From Dicaeum eximium (Eukaryota; Chordata; Aves; Passeriformes; Dicaeidae): a stretch of DNA of 64,000 nt. The number at the start of each line of letters is the position of its first letter. Within the stretch, counting starts at the first letter, position 1. The notes beneath the pieces are model-generated. The model saw only the letters and a list, made by a program, of their open reading frames with translations. It ran no database searches and was not told the DNA's origin. The position numbers and the translations under genes are program-made. The stretch spans positions 124,001-188,000 of the forward strand of contig VWZP01002847.1 of the NCBI GenBank assembly GCA_013396995.1, written 5' to 3'. Positions 49,150 through 62,850 of this stretch are shown here, one piece after another.

Positions 49150-49746
49150 AGCAAGCTGCTACATTGAAAATCTTGTTTATGGACAAGGAGGAAGCACAAT
49201 TCATTTATTAGTAAAGCCAAGAATCTAATGTTTGTTTAACTGAAATATCAAGGGATTCATCAGTTTTAATCCAGCTCCAAGTCCTGCAAAAATTAAGGAA
49301 TAGCAATGCAGTGGGGAGGACTGCTATGAAATTGTCATCATACATACATTCTCTCAGTCATTTTACCCCTTTCTCTGTTGTGCTAACCCTTCCACTGCTC
49401 CCCTGTCTCTAGAGGTTCCTCACTGGTGGAGGGCATGGGCGAATGTTATTGTGAGCTTTCTGAATCCAGAGTCCTTTGCCAGGAAGAATGTTCATGTTAT
49501 GAATTCTTCTTTGTCCCTCTAGGATCACTTGGGATAATTTGTATATGTTGATGAGTTACTGCTCTCTTCCTACACTGCTCTGCAGCTCCAAGTTACATCC
49601 AAATTAAATACACCCTGGGCCATCTCAGTATGTTCTCTCTTCGTTCTGTTCATGACCCCTGAACCCAGTTTGTCCAGCTCCAAGTTCACACTTCAGCTGA
49701 CCACGGGCAACCTGTTTGCAGCTGTGCTCCTCTGTGCCATGTCCTG
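49150..49746 (+). repeat. Unrecognised duplicated block, copy 2
   Basis: This is the same-orientation partner of 17795-18388. The core is 49422-49746; the outer part is decayed. The TATA-like sequence and DR1-like motif match copy 1. The ATG of copy 1 is ACG here (49702-49704). The left arm of the copy 1 hairpin is present but the inverted right arm is not: after atgtcctg (49739-49746) the sequence becomes unrelated. The frame reads xGNLFAAVLLCAMS onward to a TAA near 49835. Conservation limited to the core, with ragged flanks, suggests either constraint or gene conversion on the core. Confidence 0.85.
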
Positions 49747-52700
49747 TGTCCTTCTCAAGGCCTCTACTGCCCTACCAGGCCTGGGTTTGTCAGCACTTTG
49801 CCATCAATTTGCTGCTGCATAAATCTCATTGCACATGGAGTAGCAGCTTGTCATTGCTGTCTATGCAAAACTATGGTTGTACGACACCAAGAGAAGAAAA
49901 TGTAAAACAGACCAGGCACAAACACCTGGTCTACTGCAGGAATTGCTGCCACAACCAAAAGAAGCAACTTAAAGCTACAGACAGGCCACGGAAAGTTCAG
50001 AGAGTGCAGACCTAAGAGGTCTCAGTTCACAGGTCTTACACACTGCTTGCAAACCTTGTAGCCTTTGCTAAGAATGGCAGGACTGTGTTACAGGGCTGCA
50101 TGATTACCACACCACTGGTATCTGGGTCTGTTCGAAGTTGCTGGCATACTGCTGTGAGTAGCAGTTGCCTTCTCATGCTGCAGTCCTGGTTCATCTTCAA
50201 TTAACACCCGTTTCCCATATAACACCTTCTCTTTAACAACCATGTCCTGGTGAGGGTTACTCTCTCTGGAAAACCTTTCTTTAGCAGTCTCTTCTAAAAA
50301 AACCCTCATCAGCTAGAAGAGATAAAGGACAGTTTCACCTGATAGTGGTACTTTTACAACTCTCTTTTTCAAATTGCTATTTATTCATCCAGCTAAATCA
50401 TGTACTTAGTTGGAGCAAAATTATTACCATAAGCTCTAGGGTCTTACCTACTTATCTGCCATTGAATTCTCTATTTTTTTCCATCTTTATCTTTGGCAGA
50501 CTTATGCCTATTGGCTGGTGTGCTTGTTTTCAACATAAAATGAACAAATATCCCATTTGCCTCCAGACTCATAGTCCATTTGTCATTTGATACAGCACTG
50601 TCTACTACTCCTGCAAACAATCTCTCTGCTGTTGTTTTCAGGCTCTTTGTGCTACTCTGTTTTTGAATGCCCAAAGAGACTTGTAGGGAGATGAGGCTTC
50701 TGCATCTTGTGCCAGCATAATCTCAGTCTGCTGTGTCTATTGCAGCAAAAAAAAAAGCCACATTGTTTCCTGTCTTAGGACCTCTGGATACCCTTCTGTC
50801 TTTCATATTTCCATTATTTGGGCTCCTGTTTAAAATGGCAAAACGTTGTGGTCCTCATTATAGACTTATCATGATATGCAAGGCTTCATCAGAATGCTTG
50901 AATTATCATTGCTCTATCAAAGTTTAATTTGGGATCTCACATGATGTCTTTCTCTGCTGTCAACACCCTCCATCTCCCAAGAGTTTTCTATCTCTGCTTT
51001 TCTATAACATCTACATAGTTCTAGCCCTACAAATTGAAAGAAACGTTTTTGTCTTCTGTCAGTTGCGAAGTTTTTTCCTACCTGGCTTTTTCTTGTGTTA
51101 CACTAACAAAACAATTGTTTTCTGCACATCTAATACCACTCCAGCACATTTCTCTCACCCCATTAATTCATTTCCTCTTGACAGCTTACACTGTCCAATA
51201 ATCAGTCAGTGCTAACTAGTCCAGCAGAGATCTGGCCCTGTTGCCTTCTCTACATTTTCCTGAGTGGAGAGGTGTAGCCAGAGCCTTTTCATAACACACC
51301 AGCTGGGTCGAAACCACTTCTGAGATGGTGACATAGAAATATATTTTCCCACCCTTTCTGGATAAGTAACAAAAATAGACAGGCACATTTAATCTGACTT
51401 TTCTTCTGATATTATATTATTCCACTTGATACAGACTTAGACTTTTATCTTATTTCTTAAAAAAAAAGCCTGCTTTGTATATTTACCCAGAGTTTTTTCA
51501 ACACCTCTTCTCTTTTCCTTCTCAAACCTAATTTTGAATTTCAAACAAATGAAGTTGAAACTGATTGAAGTACAGAGATCTCCAAGAGGAAAGAAATCCA
51601 AATACCATGTGCCTGGCCCAGGGAAACACAGGTGGAACTCAGTCCTTTTCAGAGGCAGCAGCCAGCTGGTCAGTCCTTCTGTTTGCACCAGAGAGTGCTC
51701 CAGGAGCTCCAGGTCAGTTGTAGCACACACTGCCTCTAGCCCACTCAAAAAGGAGAAATTAGGAATGGCGGAGAGGTGAGGGATGGTGGAAAATGGGAAA
51801 GGTGCTAATTTATGAGGAGATACCAGGGCAGATGACTCAAAAATCTCTAGACTGTTTGGCTTCATCTGCTTGGTGGCACCTCTCCAAATTGCAGTGCAGT
51901 GAGTGCACTATGCTACGTGGCTGCACTTATGGTCATGGACAAGGGAGACAAGTTCTACAAGTGCTCTTTAAACCTTATTTTACCCATCTGTCAAATGGTA
52001 TTGACAATGACTGCTTTGGACATGGTTTGATCAGAAACTGTAGTGTTAGGTTGCAGTCTCTATCATGTATTGCCCTTTTTTTTTTGGTGCTGCTTTTCCT
52101 GTAGCATTTCCATGATTGAGAGGTAATTGTCATCCTGAACCTGATTCTCGAATATCTCTGAAGCACAGCAACCAGTGTTTGCAGGAAGAGGTCACTCATG
52201 TTGGAAGAAAATATTTCTGCCAAAACATTCTTGCAGGCTCTAAATGTACAGATCTGAGCTAAGAGATGTTTCTGACTCAAAGGACTCCTGGGACAGCATT
52301 CAGAATTAATTAAATATGTGGGTGTGGGTACCTTTACTTTATCCATGCTTGAAAGGAAATTGTGAAACTATACTACTATTCAGCAGCCCTCTTTTTGCCA
52401 TCATCAGGGGTTCTAAGCACAGAAGAATTACAAACACATTTGAGGTTTTTTTTCCTGTACATTGAGAATTGTACAGAGTTACAAACACATCGAGCAACAG
52501 TGTGAAGTATTTTGTTGTATGCCTTTTTGTTCCCCTTGCCAAATTTCCTGGGCAAGTAACGAAATGACTTGGACACCACTCCACTAAATGAGGTGTAGAT
52601 AACACACAGTTTGGTTAACTCGTGCATTGTAAATATAGCTCTCATCAGATATTTTAGTGGCTAGCACTCTTCCTATTTATTTCTCAATTAAAGGCCATCT

Positions 52701-55700
52701 GTGGCAAGTTTTCTTCATGTTATTTCATGAATTAGCTGTAAAAATGCCAGCACACTCCGCAAAACACCATTTGTCATGTTTCTTGCTAAATTAGACATTG
52801 CTAAATTGGACTAATCAGTGCAAGTGATTTCCATTTGTGCCTTGTAGATTCTGTTTCACTGTGTTTCCACCATGGCATTGCTAGATCGAAAAAAGAAACA
52901 AGGAAAACTTCTTAACTGTGCTTTGCTCTGGGGATCCAGAACCTGGGCTCATGCTTATCCTATGCTTGTTCAAGGCTAAACTTGTTCTTCAAGGCTAAGC
53001 TTGTTCCACAGGGAAATCAGGAAAGGCCATCAAAACTGTTTCACACTCAGAGCAACCCATATTCTGTGATGTGGAGTGTGACTTTTCACATGAGGTGTGC
53101 ACTGAGCACTTGGGTTCTGCTCTGGGTAGAGAACAGTGAGGTGACAAGACAGCACTTTTCATCTATTTCCATCCCTTGGGAAGCCCAGATGAAGACATAT
53201 CAATGGATCCCTCCCATTTGCCTCTACCAGGCATTTGGGATTATGTATGTTATAAAAACTCCAGAGAAGTAAGTTCATCCTTATTTGAAGGATTGTGTCT
53301 TGTGCAATGTATCTGAGACAGCTGCCTTTGGAGGGTGAAAGCGCTTGATGCCCTCCCTACATTCTCAGTAGCTCATGAGAAGTATCAGATCTAATATGAC
53401 TTAGCAAAGTATGTATCTTATTGCTTGGCTAAAAAGGTTAGGTTTGTCTCTGAGGAATGATTTTTAAAGGTTACTTTAATGTCAAATTAGTGGTTTTGAT
53501 TTCATAGTAATACAATTTTTGGTGTTTGGTAGATTCTTATAGTTAAAATAGCTATTGGGTGACATTTTAAAAGCAATCTGCTGTTTTGCCTAGCTGAGAC
53601 TTTAAAGCATAGTGATTAAAAACCGAAGGTCACAAAAGCATTACTAAAACAGTTGCCCTTGATTTTAAATGCTGAAGTATAATTTCTCTCCCTTCTGCTC
53701 ACATGCTTATCCATATCCATATCTTAAGTTTTATGCAGCTCCAGCAGCTGCAGACCCTGACTCAGAGCTGGATGCCCTCCTTGTGCTAGATATAGGCACG
53801 CACTTAGTGCCTTTCCCTGCTCCTGGAAATTTTCACATGTAAATTCAGCAGGGCTAGAAAGAAATATTTTGAGAAATGGAGAGTAAATGGCTTTCATAAG
53901 TGCATGCTTCAGATCAGTAGCTAGATTTGGACTACAGCCAAGACTTTGTACACCTCTATCTAGTGTGCTGGCTACTCAACTCCTGGCTAAACTATGCAAG
54001 AATACATTTCAGTCACCACCAAATTGGAAAAATCTATCTATTTGCTGTATCAAAAACCCTTGTGATGGTATAGTTGTTAACAGTGTCACTTCCATTATAT
54101 TTTCAAAAGAAAGGGTTGATCTCCAATTTTTTTTAAAGTAGTACCTGGTTTTGAAGACCAGAAGAGCTATGTATGAGCATAACTTAGCATAGTCATGTAG
54201 TCTAAAATGTAATAACTGGGACTTAGTTTATCACAGAAGTTTCAAGGACTCTAGACAGTCATCATCTCCAAAAGTATCAGTAAGATACTTTTGAGTAATC
54301 AGTAAGAGCCAGACCCCAGGTTGTAGAATTTGAACCATGAGTAACAAAACCAGAGCAAAATTTTCTCTCTCTTTTCAATAAATTTATTGGCCTGCTTAAC
54401 AGGGTTCTTGAAACAATGAACAATTGCTACTGGTTCATTACCCTACATTGTTTTAATTAACAACTTCCATTTTGTTTTTCCTGCTTAGGAAGACTCAAAA
54501 TCATCTTTGCTTACTTTTTATTCTCATTTGCTCTACTGTCTGTAGGAGGTACTTCAACGTGCCAGTGCCACCTGGGCAGAAAAATGAAACCTTACTATTA
54601 TCCAACTTGCCTTTCCAAACATGTTGAGGCGTAGGTAGATTAACCAAATAGCTCCTGTGGGCTTTCTGCATGCTTGATCTGCATGTGCAACCTCTGTTTA
54701 TATTCACACATATCAGAACGAGGTGCCTGCACAAATGTGGGAGTGGGGCTTATTAGGTTTACCTTGGGTGCCAGCTTAGTTATTGAAAGCTGGTCCAGAA
54801 TGTAAAAATCTTGCGCAAGATTTTCTGTTGAAAAAATACTTCTATGGCAATAATATAAAAGTCTAGAAATTTTCTCTTTTAAAGCTTCCATTTAATTTCC
54901 TCTTTGGCTTGTCCATTGCAGAGACAGAGAAGTAAGGCAGAAACTATAGCAATTCTCCCTTTGAAACTTGCTTTTCCCCAATTCCCTATAATCCTAATTT
55001 GCAGGCTTGACATTACACAGTCCTTCCCAAGAGCAAGAAGATTCAGTCTTTGTCATTGCTCCACATCTAAATCAGTGTGTTGTTAGAAAAGTCACATTTT
55101 GACATCTCTTGCTCTGCCAAGGCTTGCGGTCTGTTCTTATATCTGCAGGAGGATGTTTGGCAACGGTGTCATTTCCCTGAACACACTGAATGATACTTGT
55201 TGTGTATCCAAGCCTACTAGCCTTGTTGTGTTCTGTTGTTCTGTTGCAAGAAGATGTCTTTAAAGTTCCTGTCAGGCAGTAGCCCAGAACTATCTGTGTT
55301 TTGTAGGATGTATGTCTTTGTCTATGCTATTCTCTTTTAGCTGTGACTGTGCTCCTCAGGTCCAGCTAAATATTTCCAGCAAGCATGTTTTCAGGTTACT
55401 CACAACCACAACAGCCCTACCAAAACTGGTAATACATTTGCTTCAGATGCTCTAAAAAGCTTGCCCCTGGGCTAAAACTGAGCACAAGGGAGTGAACTTT
55501 ACTAGGTAATCTTTCCCATAACACCCTACAGGCATGGAATGAGGGCTCTGCATGAAACTGGAACCAGTCGCAAGAATGAGACTTCTGGAACCTGTGCTGC
55601 AGGGGGAAAGCTTGGAAAGGAGATGCCTCTTTTGTCCAGGTCTGCTCCTAAATGTAGTTTGCAAGACTATCATTGTAGTCTACAAGACTACCTATATTTG

Positions 55701-57178
55701 CACATAATTGTAGGGCAGAAAAAGAATCAGCCCCTCTGTTTAGAGTTTATAATTCAGCTCATATTAACAAAGTCAGAACAGAGCAGTCATGACCTGAATG
55801 CCACTGAGATATGGGAGAAATCCCCATCTAGGTCAGATGTCTAGGTCAGATGTTGCTTTGGGTCTAGAAGAAGTTGGAAGTTAGGATTGAGTCTGTGCTC
55901 CTGGGTGATATACAAGAGGCAATGTTTCACAGGGGGACAGGTAACTTCTTACATCCTAAGGTGCATGACAGCTTTCCCTCAGTTGTCCCCCTGCTCAGCA
56001 GGTCCAGCTTCAGCAAGCATAAGGCTCTGCATGATGTCGGTCTTAGACAGGCCTTTCCATGTCCCCTTGGGTGCACTCAGAAGAGGCAGCTCTGATGTGC
56101 CTCTTGGATGACAAGCATTTATGGGAAGTGCCAAAACCTGGAAACGACATATCAGAGACCTGAGGTAGCTCTCACACTTGATCTGGAAAAGCGTCTGTGA
56201 ACAGCGCCTGTCACAATAGGAATGCTGTCACAGATGCCTACCTCAGAGGAAGTGGTAGTCTGACACTGGGACTGCTATCAGGGACATCAGGAAATGCAGT
56301 ACCCTTCTGCCATAACAATGACACTAATTTTTCTCCTTTACTGTCCTCCTGTACTTCTGGGATGTGTATCTGCTCCCTCCTCTGATATTGCATATATTAC
56401 TGCTGATAGTTTCACCCACCTGGGCTGCAGTTCAAATCTTGGGGTGTTTCTACATACCTTATGAACCAGTGCCTGGTACTCCTGTCATCATGATTGCTTT
56501 TCAGTGTGGCAGAAAAGTAGACACAAAGGTGTCTCCTAATGTGGCAAGGGCACACAAGACTTGGACATGTAGTTGTGCCCTAACAGGCTCTGCATTTCAT
56601 TTTGCTGGGGTTCTTTTCCTTGCCATTTTCACAGCTCTTCTTAATAATGAAAATGTTTGCAGAATTTTGTCCTGCATACTGTATCTGATTTTTTTTTCTG
56701 GTTCCAAATTGGACTTTGCTTAGTGTTTTCTTGCTGAAATGGTTCGCATCTCTTGGGAACAATCTTGTAGCATCACTGTTGTCCTTGCTAAACCCCAGGC
56801 AGCAACACAACCTCTTTCTTCTGCACCAGCAGTACACTTATATCTTTGTTTTGCTCTCATCAATCTGGGGTGATATTTGGCCCAGAGATCAAGAATGGAT
56901 TGTCAGAACTGGTTGTTTATGTGCATCTTTTTAGTGACTTGTGCTACCAGACAGGGAATCTTATCTCATTGCCACAGGTAGCTGTGCTGAACAGAAAGAT
57001 ATAATTGCATTTGGACGCAAGACAGCGCTGGTGGGTGTGGATGGACATCTCATCACAAGAAGCAGTGGGTTGTTTTTATTAGCATAATAGAGAGTTATGA
57101 TTCATGTTCGTCTGTAGGCTGTGGCAAGTTTTAGAAGGATTTGTGGGAGAGCAAAGGGACATTAAGATGGGTGTAAGG

Positions 57179-57263
57179 AACTCCTTTGGCTGTGAGGGGC
57201 TCAGGTTCCTTATGGAAAACTCTTTTTTCTGTATGGGGTTCTGGTCCCTTAGGCAGAACTCCC
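57179..57263. repeat. Minisatellite, 39-bp period, about 2.2 copies
   Basis: Units begin at 57179, 57218 and 57257 (aactcctttggctgtg, aactcttttttctgta, aactccc). The first two are clearly related but diverged. On the minus strand the 39-bp period gives a 13-residue protein repeat (EFCLRDQNPIQKK and EFSIRNLSPSQPK), because 39 is divisible by three. Confidence 0.8.
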
Positions 57264-59676
57264 AACGTGATAAGGAAGAAGGTTTTGAACAGATGCAGCC
57301 ACCTGGGTTCTGAGCATAAGAGAAAGCCATGGAGTGAGCTGATAAGCTTCTGCAAGAGCTATAATCATTCTGATCAGTCTGTGTCAGGAAAAGGTCTGGA
57401 TCGGTGCATGACACTGCAAATTGTCCTTTTGGAGATGTTCCTTTCCTTCCAGTGCTGCATTCAGATGACATAAAACAAAAGCAAACCAAAATTTTAAATA
57501 ATTGTTTGGACTGCTATGACTTTGGGAGTGGATTCTCCTGTCTGTGCTGAATCTGGTGTTCCTGCAGATCTGCCAGTAGAAGGTGTTGATTTTGATTTAT
57601 CAGGTTGTCTGGGTCAGACCAGAGAAGCATAGTTTGAGTCATGAAAGGCAGAACAGATTCCAAAAGAAGTTCAGATAATCTGTGCTAACTTTCTGAAGTT
57701 AAAGGTAAGCATGAATGCCTGTGGAACAAAATTCTCATGTGAGAAAATGAGGAAAGAAACAAAAATGCATCTGGATTTCCTATGATGTGAAATTGAAGAA
57801 GAAAATTACAGACTAAGCTAAAATAAGTATTTTTCAAGGCATATAAAAATAACATTTTTCCAGCTTGCAGAAGTCTGTCCTGTGGTTTAAAGAAACCCAT
57901 TGACCTTCTGTCCAGAGTCACGTCAACAGGTGACGTTGAGAACATTTTCTTTCCCCCAGTTTGCAAGCACTCAGTTTGCCAGATTCTTCTGTTCTGAGCA
58001 TACTAAAGCAGCATTATTGAATATCTCCAGAAATAGTGCTAGCTTGAGGTATTGAAATGCCAAGAGCTATTATAAGAGAAATCAATCTGTTGGGCGGTAT
58101 TTCCTGAAAGCGCCTGACTACTCTCTCGCATCTTGTTACCAGACCCAACTCAGCATTAGGAGCCAAGAAGGAATGCCAAGAATGAGTATTTTTACTCAAA
58201 ACCCCTTAACTATAGCAGTGCTTGGAACCTTAACCTTCCCAAAAGAAATGTCTCTGTCCTCTGTTATAGAGGAGTGCTTCTCTTTCACTGTAAGGAGACA
58301 GCAGGGCAACATGGGGTTTAGAGTGTGCTTTGAGTGTTCTTTTATTCTGTACTTTTTGATTCTCTTTGTAATAACATTAGAGTCAAACCACATGAGTTAA
58401 TAAATGGTAATCCCACAGACCTTAATGGAAGATGAAGGTTCAGTGAGTCTATTTTTTCCTGTAATGCAGCAAAGACGGTTTAGGTAAGTTCATGTGACTG
58501 GATGTCCTAGTATTTCTTTCAGGTCTCTTCATGCTTGTAGCTGTGTATTCAGGTTTTTCAATCCAGAAAAGGTAAGTCTTTCAATAATATTTGTGTTTTC
58601 TTCAAGGTATTATGGGATATAATTTTCTTCAAAGTCTTGGGATATTTATTGAATTTCGCTTCTGTTTTGTCCATTATCTGCTCTATGTACACTTATGCTC
58701 TGTCAGTGAAACCATCTTTTGAGAGAGCTGGGAAAGAAACAACTACAGCCTTCAGGTTTCAGTCCTGGGCTTGCTTCTGCAGTCTGAACTATACACCATC
58801 AGACTGGTCTTCCAGAGTACAACTCTGCTAGTTGGCATAGAAATGCTGCAACGTGAAAGTGAGTCAAAGTGAGGTAGAAATGGCAAATTGTTCATGTGTC
58901 CTTTTAAAGCCATTTTAAAGCCATTTTGATGCCTTAAGTCAGCTGGATGTATGACATGGGTCCTGAAACTCCACATGCTATTTGCTGTGCAAAGCTATTC
59001 AGTGCTGAAAAAGTTTGTCGGGAACTTCTTTCCATCAGAAAAAATGTGGGGATAAATGTGGCACTGAGCTTCCAAAGTTCCCACTGTCATTTTAGGGTTA
59101 ATCCTTAAACAGGCTTCAATTTGTCACAACTGAAATCAAAGCAGAGTCACTCTGCTATTTGAGTTTTGCATTAAAAACATTAAGCTCTGCCTCAACAAGG
59201 CAATGCCCTTGAAGTTCACTGGGACGCTGAGCCCTGGCAGAAGCTCTTGTTTTGTTGCTGTCCTTTACTCAGTCTGTACAGACTGCAGCACCGTGATAGG
59301 AGTGCGTCACACTGCAGTGCGCGGTCATCAGCTCTCAATGCAGACTTTGGCGGCTGCAGTGTAAGACTGCAAGGCTACACTGCAGAGATGCTGAGCTTTT
59401 GAAAAGCTGCAGTTAGATCTGGTTGAACAAGCAAAGTGTTCACCGGCAGGATTAAACCTGTTTTGCTGTTTGTCAGCAGATTGTGTTCTTTGCAAATATT
59501 TCTGTAAGAGCCACAGGGCTAGAAGGAAAATCAACCCTCTGTTTCCCTGTCAGGTGGGAGAAAAAGGGACTGGCTCTGGCAGCCTTCTTATACACATTGG
59601 AGTGCCACCCTAGAGCAATTTGCAAGCTGCATTGTTTGAAAAAACTATGCAGAAAGCCCCAAGATTTACCTTTCGT

Positions 59677-59730
59677 GGTAATACCCTATGGTATTGGTGA
59701 AAGGGTAATACCCTATGGTATCGGTGAAAG
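59677..59730. repeat. 27-bp tandem duplication
   Basis: The unit ggtaataccctatggtat plus nine further bases occurs at 59677-59703 and 59704-59730 with one T/C difference. Each unit contains the small hairpin aatacc/ggtatt. In the plus frame at 59483-59755 it encodes VIPYGIGER twice. Confidence 0.95.
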
Positions 59731-62477
59731 GGAGGAGAGACCAGCAGCAGCATAAAATAGGCAGCTGGCACAGAGAAAGGAATTCCTCCTCAGTAGAACT
59801 GCTGGGAGTGTTTTATTTGAACAACCTGGCATTCATCAGGAAAATCCAACAGGAGTCTGTAAATTCTTCTCGTATCTTTCCCAGGGCTAGGTAGGGCTGG
59901 TGCTATGCGACTGTGATGATGAATAGCTGGTTTGGCAGGATGAGGAGCATAATGGTGGTCTCTTTGAGGTCAGAAAACTCTCTCCTTTTTCTCCCACACA
60001 CCCTTAACTATTATTGGTGGTCCTGATGGGTGAAAAATGGCACATTCAAAATAACACCTTCAAACTAGTTGTTGATCAGAGCTCCTTGAAGACAGTAAGG
60101 CTCTGTGAGAATATTTGGACTGGAAGCAGATGAGGAGGGCACTATGGAGCAGACCACTGTTGTAGCACATTCTTTGCATATCTGCTAATTGTTGCTGTCA
60201 GGACATCAAGGGATATTGCTCTTGAAGCATCTTTGTAGGGTCTTGCTCTCTCGAAGCCAGTTGTGTGCCAAGAAGAAATCACTAGAAGGTAGCTTTTTAT
60301 AAATTGAGGTAATCTGTTTTAGGATTGGCTTCAGATACTTATAATCCGTCCCTGTGCTCCTAATGAGGACAGCACAAAATGTTTTGATATATTTAAACAG
60401 CTATATTTAAAAACAGATGGGTCTCTATCTCTCCAAGAGCAGCAGAGATAGTTCTGTTCTACTCTTCAATGAGCAAATTTACCGTTCAGCCTTCTCCTAT
60501 TGCAGTCCCCACATGGAATGTGGGGTGTCTAGACAAGGACTTCTGTCACAGACATGTACATTCAGATGCAAATAAGTCATATTATACACAACTGTGCCCC
60601 TTTACACATGAGTATGGTTAATTATGTAAAGCAGAGCTCTACTTCAAATGATCATACAAAGAGTACTGCTATGTGAATAAAAGGAAAAAGCCCAGGATGG
60701 TGCCTATGTTTCTCATCAGAAATAATAAAGAAGTCTGCAGCAGCCCCTGAAACCCACTACTAAGGAGCAGAGGTTTGGAATTGCTGAAGATAGAAGCCAC
60801 TGAAGTATCTGAGAGGGGAGTACGGTGTTGTACATACCTTGTTTTTGTAAACTCTCTGATGTGACCAATTCGTAGGGGAGGTTCTGTGGCACATGGGTGC
60901 TTTGTTAGACACAAGAAAGGCTATTCTCAAATTCTGCTGAGTTTTTTGTTTTGTTTTGATTTTTTTCAGGGTTAGACAGTAGCAGGAAACATATACTTCT
61001 AAGACCAGAATCATCCAGTAAATAGACAGGCCCCTTTTGCCTGGCTCTATAAATATATAACCACTTGCATCTTGGCTGATTTCACCTGGATTGGAACAAG
61101 AAGAATCTTTTAGTACCCTGCTAAAAGGGTGGGATACAAGATCTGACTGCAGAGTGATGATTTCTCCTATGAATTCTGCAGAAAGATACATTCTTCAGAA
61201 ACCTATTTTTAATACACAGTCTGTTTGTCAAGTTAGTAAGAGCCAGTCTTGCACTTCTAACACAATGGACAGATCAAAATAAGATGTATGCACAGCTTCA
61301 GTCCTGTGCATTTCTTGTTCAATTATTGTTTACATAACACATTCAGAGGGGACTGTCTCTCTATTTGGCTGTTAAATCTTTAAAAAAATATTTAATCTGT
61401 GATCCATTAGTTGCCAAGGAGAGGAAATAAACAGACTATTACCTTGTTAGTGTGCTTGCTTTTGTATTACTTGTGTAAGCTTAATGGTGGTCTTTAAAAG
61501 AGATGTTAAAAAAGAGCAAAGACTGTAAAATATAAGCTGGAAAAAGTAATATTTTTTCAATTTTAAAAAATAGAAGAAAATTAGAAAAATAAAAGAAAGC
61601 AGAAATCAGATTATGGTCAGATTCTGAAATTAATTATGTCTATGAGACATCTAAGTCATTATATCAAAGTAGAATCTCACCAAACCTGTTTAAATGTAAT
61701 TGATCATTATTTTAGCACATTTGCAGGTACAAAATCAAAATTACTGTTGTGATTCTCTGAGAGCCTAGTTACAAGTGCAAGAATATAAGGATTTTAATTT
61801 CTTCCTTGTGCTGGTTTTCCATCTTGGGGAATATTCAAAACAGCTGCAAAGACCTTTTCTTTGTTTAGGGTGTTTTAGGGTGAAGTTGTTGTAATCGGGG
61901 GGTTCTGATGCAAGTTTCAGTGTTGGCTCTTTTGCAAAGAGATATGTTATCTCAAATCAACAGGACATGAATAACTCACATAAGGCTAAATGTCCTAAGC
62001 AAGAAAAGAGGCTACCATAGGTAACAAGTATATTTGGATGCCTGTTTATTTTTTTTATGTCACCAGAAAAATCACTAAGTCCTTTTTGTACATTAAGGAG
62101 AACCAGTCTGTACTAGAAGTGTTGATTTTATGCTCTGCTGAAAGGAAAGGTAGAGCAAAGCAAATTAAATACGTGATTGAAAGTACATTAGTTTAATGGT
62201 CAATTAATAAAAGGGGAATATTTTAATTGAAATAGCTTTTATGAGGTATTCTTTTCATTATAAACTTCTAGAGAGTTCATTATTGTACCTTTTGCTAGAT
62301 AAAACTTTCTTCCATTTATTTCTATTTGTTTTCTTTTATTTAATTCCTTTCTACCCCACAAAAACCCACCCTTGCTAGTAGTAAGTTTTATTTCTGGTAA
62401 AAAAGTCACTTGGAAATATATACCTTCTGCTCATAATGAAATTTTCATGCTAACAAACATTAAAGTCATGTTTGCAT

Positions 62478-62850
62478 AGAATATTCTAATCATAGAATCA
62501 GCTGGAAGGGACTTTTAAAGTTCATCTAGTACAACTCCTCTGCAGTGAACAAACATTTTCAATTAAATCAGGTTGCTCAGAGCCCCATCCAACTTGACCT
62601 TGAATATTTCCAGGGATGGGGTATCCAGCACCTCTCTGTTCCCATGCCTCACTACCCTCACAGTAAAGCAATTCTTCCTTGTATTTAGTTGGAATCCACC
62701 CTCCTTTAGTTTAAAACCATTACCTCTTTTCCTATTGCTACAGACTTCATTAAAGAGTCTGCTTCCATCTTTCATATAGGATCCCTGTAAGTATTTTCTC
62801 ATGATTCTTCTGATAATTTTTAGCCCTCCTCTGAACCCACCCCAACACTT
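62478..62850 (-). mobile_element. CR1 LINE 3' end fragment
   Basis: A complete inverted CR1 3' tail: it begins atattctaatcatagaatcag, continues ctggaagggacttttaaagt, ggttgctcagagccccatcc, ccagggatggggtatccag, ctcactaccctcacagtaaa and gtttaaaaccattacctc. It is 5'-truncated at about 370 bp. The 139-codon minus-strand frame at 62563-62982 is a CR1 by-product. Confidence 0.92.

Larger units (their letters stand above)
49747..62477. other. Unique noncoding DNA
   Basis: No gene or mobile element is recognised over nearly 13 kb. Two small minisatellites (57179-57263 and 59677-59730) and a 12-bp tandem (ctaggtcagatg twice near 55829-55852) are the only local structures. A minus frame at 51437-51865 (142 codons) and another at 60760-61191 (143 codons) show no domain or splice support. 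Confidence 0.5.

Noticed and set aside
17795..49746. The duplicated blocks as a pair of LTRs flanking one provirus
   Set aside because: They are 31 kb apart, lack TG..CA ends and primer-binding or polypurine sites, and the DNA between them has no retroviral genes.
57079..57489. 136-codon minus-strand frame with a 13-residue repeat
   Set aside because: The repeat comes from the 39-bp minisatellite and the rest has no recognisable features; listed only as a minisatellite.
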